DNA of 64,000 bases from JAVBQF01 sp031549195 (GTDB taxonomy: Bacteria; Bacillota_I; Bacilli_A; RF39; UBA660): the NCBI GenBank assembly GCA_031549195.1, contig JAVBQF010000006.1:50721-114720 (forward strand), in the 5' to 3' direction. Numbering within the stretch: position 1 is the stretch's first letter; every line of letters starts with the position of its first letter. The position numbers and the translations under genes were made by a program. This document shows, in pieces, positions 61,240-64,000 of the stretch. The notes below the pieces were generated by a model. That model was not told where the DNA came from. It saw only the letters and a list, made by a program, of their open reading frames with translations, and ran no database searches.

Positions 61240-61658
61240 GATATTTAGGGCTTGATCTTGGAAGTAGGAGATTAGGAGTAGCAATATCAGATATTGCTGG
61301 TATAATTGCAACAAGTTATACTGTAATAACACATAATGAGGAATATGAAAGATTAATAGAAGAAATAAGAAGTATTACAAAAGAGAAAAATATAGAAGAG
61401 ATAGTTTTAGGTCTTCCTAAAAATATGAATAATACAATAGGACCTAAAGGAGAATTATCATATAAGTTTAAAGATATGTTAGAAAGTGCTTTGGATATTA
61501 AAGTTAATTTAATAGATGAAAGACTCACAACAGTTGAGGCACAGAATATATTGATAAAGAATAATACGTCTAGAAAAAAAAGAAAGACGGTTATTGACAG
61601 TATGGCTGCAACAATAATATTGCAATCATACTTAGATAGAAATAAAAAGGAGAGATAA
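61236..61658 (+). CDS. ruvX: RuvX/YqgF-type Holliday junction resolvase family
   Basis: The 140-residue RNase H-like protein has YLGLDLGSRRLGVAISD (first Asp), LPKNMNNTIGPKGE, DERLTTVEAQNILI and the final Asp in IDSMAATIILQSYL. Family members act on RNA in pre-16S rRNA processing or on branched DNA. Co-transcribed with ireB. Confidence 0.95.
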   Translation: MRYLGLDLGSRRLGVAISDIAGIIATSYTVITHNEEYERLIEEIRSITKEKNIEEIVLGLPKNMNNTIGPKGELSYKFKDMLESALDIKVNLIDERLTTVEAQNILIKNNTSRKKRKTVIDSMAATIILQSYLDRNKKER

Positions 61659-61659
61659 A

Positions 61660-61995
61660 ATGGAAGGTGCAAGAGAAAATACTTTTAAAGTAATTAATGA
61701 ACAAGGTCAGGAAATTATATGTGATATTTTATTCACATTTGATTCAGAGGAAACAAAAAAGAGTTATATAGTTTATACTGATAATTCAAAAGATGATAAA
61801 GGAAACATTCAAGTTTTCGCATCAATATATGATCCTAAGCAAGAAAATCCAAGACTTGATCCCATCACATCAGAACAAGAATGGAAAATTATTGAAACAA
61901 TACTTAATACTTTGCAAGAAGAAATTAAGAAGAAAGTTGAAGAAGCTGGGCAAGCTGGAGCAACTGAAACTGCAACAGAGGGAACAAACGAGTAG
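61660..61995 (+). CDS. DUF1292-family protein (YrzB-like)
   Basis: The 111-residue acidic protein has the DUF1292 core: DILFTFDSEETKKSYIVYTDNS, then GNIQVFASIYDP and WKIIETILNTLQEE. The C-terminal tail is Ala/Thr/Glu-rich. Function unknown. The order after ruvX is as in Bacillus yrzB. A strong terminator overlaps the stop codon. Confidence 0.93.
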   Translation: MEGARENTFKVINEQGQEIICDILFTFDSEETKKSYIVYTDNSKDDKGNIQVFASIYDPKQENPRLDPITSEQEWKIIETILNTLQEEIKKKVEEAGQAGATETATEGTNE

Positions 61996-62011
61996 AAATA
62001 CTCGTTTTCTT
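61986..62011 (+). terminator. Terminator after the DUF1292 gene
   Basis: AAACGAGTA/TACTCGTTT stem with GAAA loop, then TCTTT; it separates ireB-ruvX-yrzB from mltG. Confidence 0.75.
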
Positions 62012-62023
62012 TATGCTAAAATG

Positions 62024-62052
62024 CTTGTCTCAAAAAAGAAAAAAGTATATAA
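62024..62052 (+). promoter_or_regulatory. Promoter of mltG
   Basis: TTGTCT at about 62025-62030, a 17-base spacer, then TATAAT at about 62048-62053. It lies after the DUF1292 terminator, so transcripts for mltG-trmR start near 62060. Confidence 0.65.
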
Positions 62053-62104
62053 TATAGATACACAAAAGAAAGGTAAAAGAGCAGTTAGCTCTTTGTATAT
62101 AGTT

Positions 62105-63184
62105 ATGAAGTTGTTTAGAAATGTTATGATAATATTTTTTTTAATAATGACAATATTGATTGTTAGTGGTTGCCTATATTACAATAATCAAATATCAGCA
62201 GTAGATAAGAATGATGATAAAGAAATAGAGGTTCTAATAAAAGATGGTGCGACATCAAGAGAGATAGGTAATGTTCTAAAAAATAGTGGATTAATAAGAA
62301 ACGCAGATTTCTTTGTTTTATATTTGAAACTATATAAGATAACAAATTTAAAGGCTTCAACTTATAAATTAAGTAAAAATATGACTTTAAAAGAAATAAT
62401 AGAAGTTATACAAAAAGGTAATAATTATAATCCAGATGAGATAGCAATCACTTTTAGAGAAGGTATTAATATAAGAAAGATCGCGGCTATTATTGAGAGT
62501 AATACCAATAATAGCTATGATGAAGTATTTAATCTGTTAAAAGATGAGAAATATATTGATACTTTGATAGAAGAATATTGGTTCTTAACAAGCGATATAA
62601 AAAGTAATGATATTTACTATCCACTTGAGGGTTATTTATTCCCGGACACATATAATTTTTCAAATAAGAATGTGAGCATTAAAGATATTTTTAAAGCAAT
62701 GCTAAATCAAATGAATGCAAAATTAACTCCGTTTAAAGAAAAAATTGAAGAGAGCAGTTTCTCTGTTCATGAATTTTTAACTTTAGCATCAGTTGTAGAA
62801 CTAGAAGGTACTAGTGATAAGGATAGACCTGGTGTTGCATCAGTATTTTATAATAGACTTTCAAAGAATATGTCACTTGGAAGTGATGTTACAACCTATT
62901 ATGCAATTAAAGTAGATATGTCAGAGCGTGATTTATACAAAGCAGAGATACAGGCATATAACCCTTATAACACAAGAGGACCAAAGATGGAAGGAAAGCT
63001 TCCGGTTGGGCCAATATGTTCTTCTGGTTTAGCATCAATTAATGCAAGCATTAATCCATCAGTTACAGATTATTTATACTTTGTAGCGGATAAATATAAA
63101 GAAGTCTATTTTACAAAGACCTACGCAGAACATACTGCTAAGGTGCAAGAAATAAAAGACAAGGGAGAATGGATAACGTGGTAG
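62105..63184 (+). CDS. mltG: Endolytic murein transglycosylase MltG
   Basis: The start at 62105 gives 359 residues, the usual length; the frame is open further upstream (ATG at 62021), but that lies before the promoter. One N-terminal membrane helix (KLFRNVMIIFFLIMTILIVSG), a LysM-like subdomain (EVLIKDGATSREIGNVLKNSGLI) and the YceG core follow. The core has YPLEGYLFPDTYNF, LASVVELEG with the catalytic Glu, SDVTTYYA and AYNPYNTRGP. It cuts nascent glycan strands and sets their length. The ribosome binding site is unusual: AAAGG lies before a 7-bp hairpin (AAAGAGC/GCTCTTT) ahead of the ATG. Confidence 0.95.
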   Translation: MKLFRNVMIIFFLIMTILIVSGCLYYNNQISAVDKNDDKEIEVLIKDGATSREIGNVLKNSGLIRNADFFVLYLKLYKITNLKASTYKLSKNMTLKEIIEVIQKGNNYNPDEIAITFREGINIRKIAAIIESNTNNSYDEVFNLLKDEKYIDTLIEEYWFLTSDIKSNDIYYPLEGYLFPDTYNFSNKNVSIKDIFKAMLNQMNAKLTPFKEKIEESSFSVHEFLTLASVVELEGTSDKDRPGVASVFYNRLSKNMSLGSDVTTYYAIKVDMSERDLYKAEIQAYNPYNTRGPKMEGKLPVGPICSSGLASINASINPSVTDYLYFVADKYKEVYFTKTYAEHTAKVQEIKDKGEWITW

Positions 63185-63777
63185 AAAGTACAACATCGGT
63201 CATTAGAGAAATAAAAGATAAAGCACATAATGAAGAAATACCGATAATGCAAGAGGCAGGAATTGATTTCCTCACAACATTTGTTATAAAAAATAAAACA
63301 AAGACAGTCTTGGAAATTGGAACAGCAATTGGATATTCAGCAATAATGATGGCTCTTGCTAGTCCAATCATCAAAATAGTATCCATAGAGAGAGATGAAG
63401 AGAGATATTTAGAGGCACTGAAGAATATAAAGAGATTAAATCTTGAAGATAGAATTACTCTAATATTTAATGATGCACTAGATGTTAGATTAGAAGAAAA
63501 GTTTGATTTAATCTTTATAGATGCTGCAAAAGGTAAAAATATTGATTTTTTTGAACACTTCAGAAATAATTTAGATAGTGATGGCTACATTATTACAGAT
63601 AATATAAACTTTCATGGTTATTTAGCTAAAGAAGAAAGTGAAATCAAAAGTAGAAACTTAAGGGGCTTAGTTCGTAAAATTAGGGAATATATTAATTATT
63701 TAAAGACTAGTAATGAGTATATAACCGTTTTTTATGAAGTCGGAGACGGAATAAGTGTAACAAAATTAAAATATTAA
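63169..63777 (+). CDS. O-methyltransferase TrmR-like (YrrM)
   Basis: ATG overlaps mltG by 16 bases, behind AAGGGAGA. The 202-residue SAM enzyme has VLEIGTAIGYSAIMMA (SAM loop), VSIERDEERYLEAL, the metal-binding Asp in DLIFIDAAKGKN and YIITDNINFHG. The mltG-yrrM context supports TrmR, which methylates 5-hydroxyuridine at the wobble position of tRNA. Other small-molecule O-methyltransferases share the same fold. Confidence 0.9.
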   Translation: MDNVVESTTSVIREIKDKAHNEEIPIMQEAGIDFLTTFVIKNKTKTVLEIGTAIGYSAIMMALASPIIKIVSIERDEERYLEALKNIKRLNLEDRITLIFNDALDVRLEEKFDLIFIDAAKGKNIDFFEHFRNNLDSDGYIITDNINFHGYLAKEESEIKSRNLRGLVRKIREYINYLKTSNEYITVFYEVGDGISVTKLKY

Positions 63778-63807
63778 TTTATTAAATATGTTACAAAAAT
63801 AAAATAT

Positions 63808-63833
63808 GAAGAAGAGATATTCTTCTTTTTTTG
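63808..63833 (+). terminator. Terminator after the trmR-like gene
   Basis: AAGAAGA...TTCTTCTT hairpin with T run. Confidence 0.7.
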
Positions 63834-63862
63834 TTGCCCAACAAAACAAAGAATGATAAAAT
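63834..63862 (+). promoter_or_regulatory. Promoter of the second prepilin-like gene
   Basis: TTGCCC at 63834-63839, a 17-base spacer, TAAAAT at 63857-63862. Confidence 0.65.
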
Positions 63863-63900
63863 AAAGACATAATAGAAAAGTAAAATAGGAGACAGTAAAT

Positions 63901-64000
63901 ATGAAGGAAAATGGTGGAATAAATAAGAAAGAAAACATAGCCAAGAAAAGACGAGGGTTCACCTTAATAGAACTGTTGGCAGTAATAATAATATTAGGAA
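63901..64000 (+). CDS. Prepilin-like protein, 3' truncated by window edge
   Basis: ATG at 63901 after AATAGGAGACAGTAAAT, open to the end of the window. The visible 33 residues include a basic leader and KKRRGFTLIELLAVIII, a textbook class III signal with cut before Phe and Glu at +5. It is the second such gene in the window (first at 49738). The leader here is longer (about 19 residues versus 6), and the start region differs, so it is a separate paralogue. What lies beyond is not visible. Confidence 0.88.
   Translation, partial: MKENGGINKKENIAKKRRGFTLIELLAVIIILG

Noticed and set aside
61793..62104. Extended N terminus for mltG
   Set aside because: The extension runs through the DUF1292 gene, its terminator and the mltG promoter; family length supports 62105.

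Overview
The window looks like a chromosome segment from a very AT-rich, Gram-positive (Firmicutes/Bacilli-type) bacterium. Supporting signs are strong AGGAGG ribosome binding sites, use of GTG and TTG starts, two T-box leaders, paired PolC and DnaE polymerases, SepF/DivIVA/FtsA/FtsZ, an AsnA-type asparagine synthetase, and a block with the Bacillus order ireB-ruvX-yrzB-mltG-trmR. TGA acts as a stop (for example at the ends of yfmF, ireB and the SpoVID-like gene) and Trp is TGG, so the standard bacterial code applies. The combination suggests an uncultured, gut-type Bacilli lineage (RF39-like), but that placement is inference.

Layout. 1-3.4 kb: three membrane or membrane-associated proteins of unknown role. 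3.5-5.6 kb: tRNA-Cys followed by a small accessory array (broken GNAT, HAD hydrolase, VOC protein) whose spacers are built from repeated blocks. 5.6-9.9 kb: zinc-ribbon membrane protein, CYTH protein, DUF2935 protein, membrane protein. 9.9-12.9 kb (minus strand): an Asn T-box leader driving GNAT-asnA, and a GH25 lysozyme lipoprotein. 13-15.1 kb: SDR and FAD oxidoreductase. 15.2-18.2 kb: a bacteriocin-type cluster with a C39-peptidase ABC exporter, a very small accessory protein, two Gly-Gly-leader peptides and a third related small peptide; the three peptide genes are short or start internally and are easy to miss. 18.3-23.1 kb: ftsA, ftsZ, ftsK. 23-30.7 kb: deoD, the yfmF-yfmH peptidase-like pair, a plsC-ligase-plsC lipid operon, csp, LysR. 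30.8-33.8 kb: HerA-like ATPase, sepF, divIVA, rpmB. 33.9-47.4 kb: dnaE, an unknown gene, polC, murI, an unknown membrane protein, dnaG, rpoD, trmK. 47.4-51.4 kb: a small hypothetical, a SpoVID-like LysM protein, a YsxE-like kinase-fold protein, and a large prepilin-like protein. 51.4-57.1 kb: Val T-box, a nucleotide-hydrolase-like small gene, valS, a Fic protein, fmt, a membrane protein. 57.2-57.5 kb: tRNA-Ile, tRNA-Asn, tRNA-Glu. 57.5-63.8 kb: ylmC-like, lspA, rluD, a TspO-like protein, rhomboid, ireB, ruvX, yrzB, mltG, trmR. The right edge cuts a second prepilin-like gene.

Most of the window is housekeeping: division, replication, transcription, translation and envelope synthesis. The most interesting parts are the peptide export cluster, the tRNA-Cys-linked repeat/gene array, the SpoVID-YsxE-ValS neighbourhood retained beside a prepilin gene, and the amino-acid-specific T-boxes that each drive an extra small gene ahead of the expected one. 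No CRISPR array, insertion sequence, rRNA or replication origin was seen.
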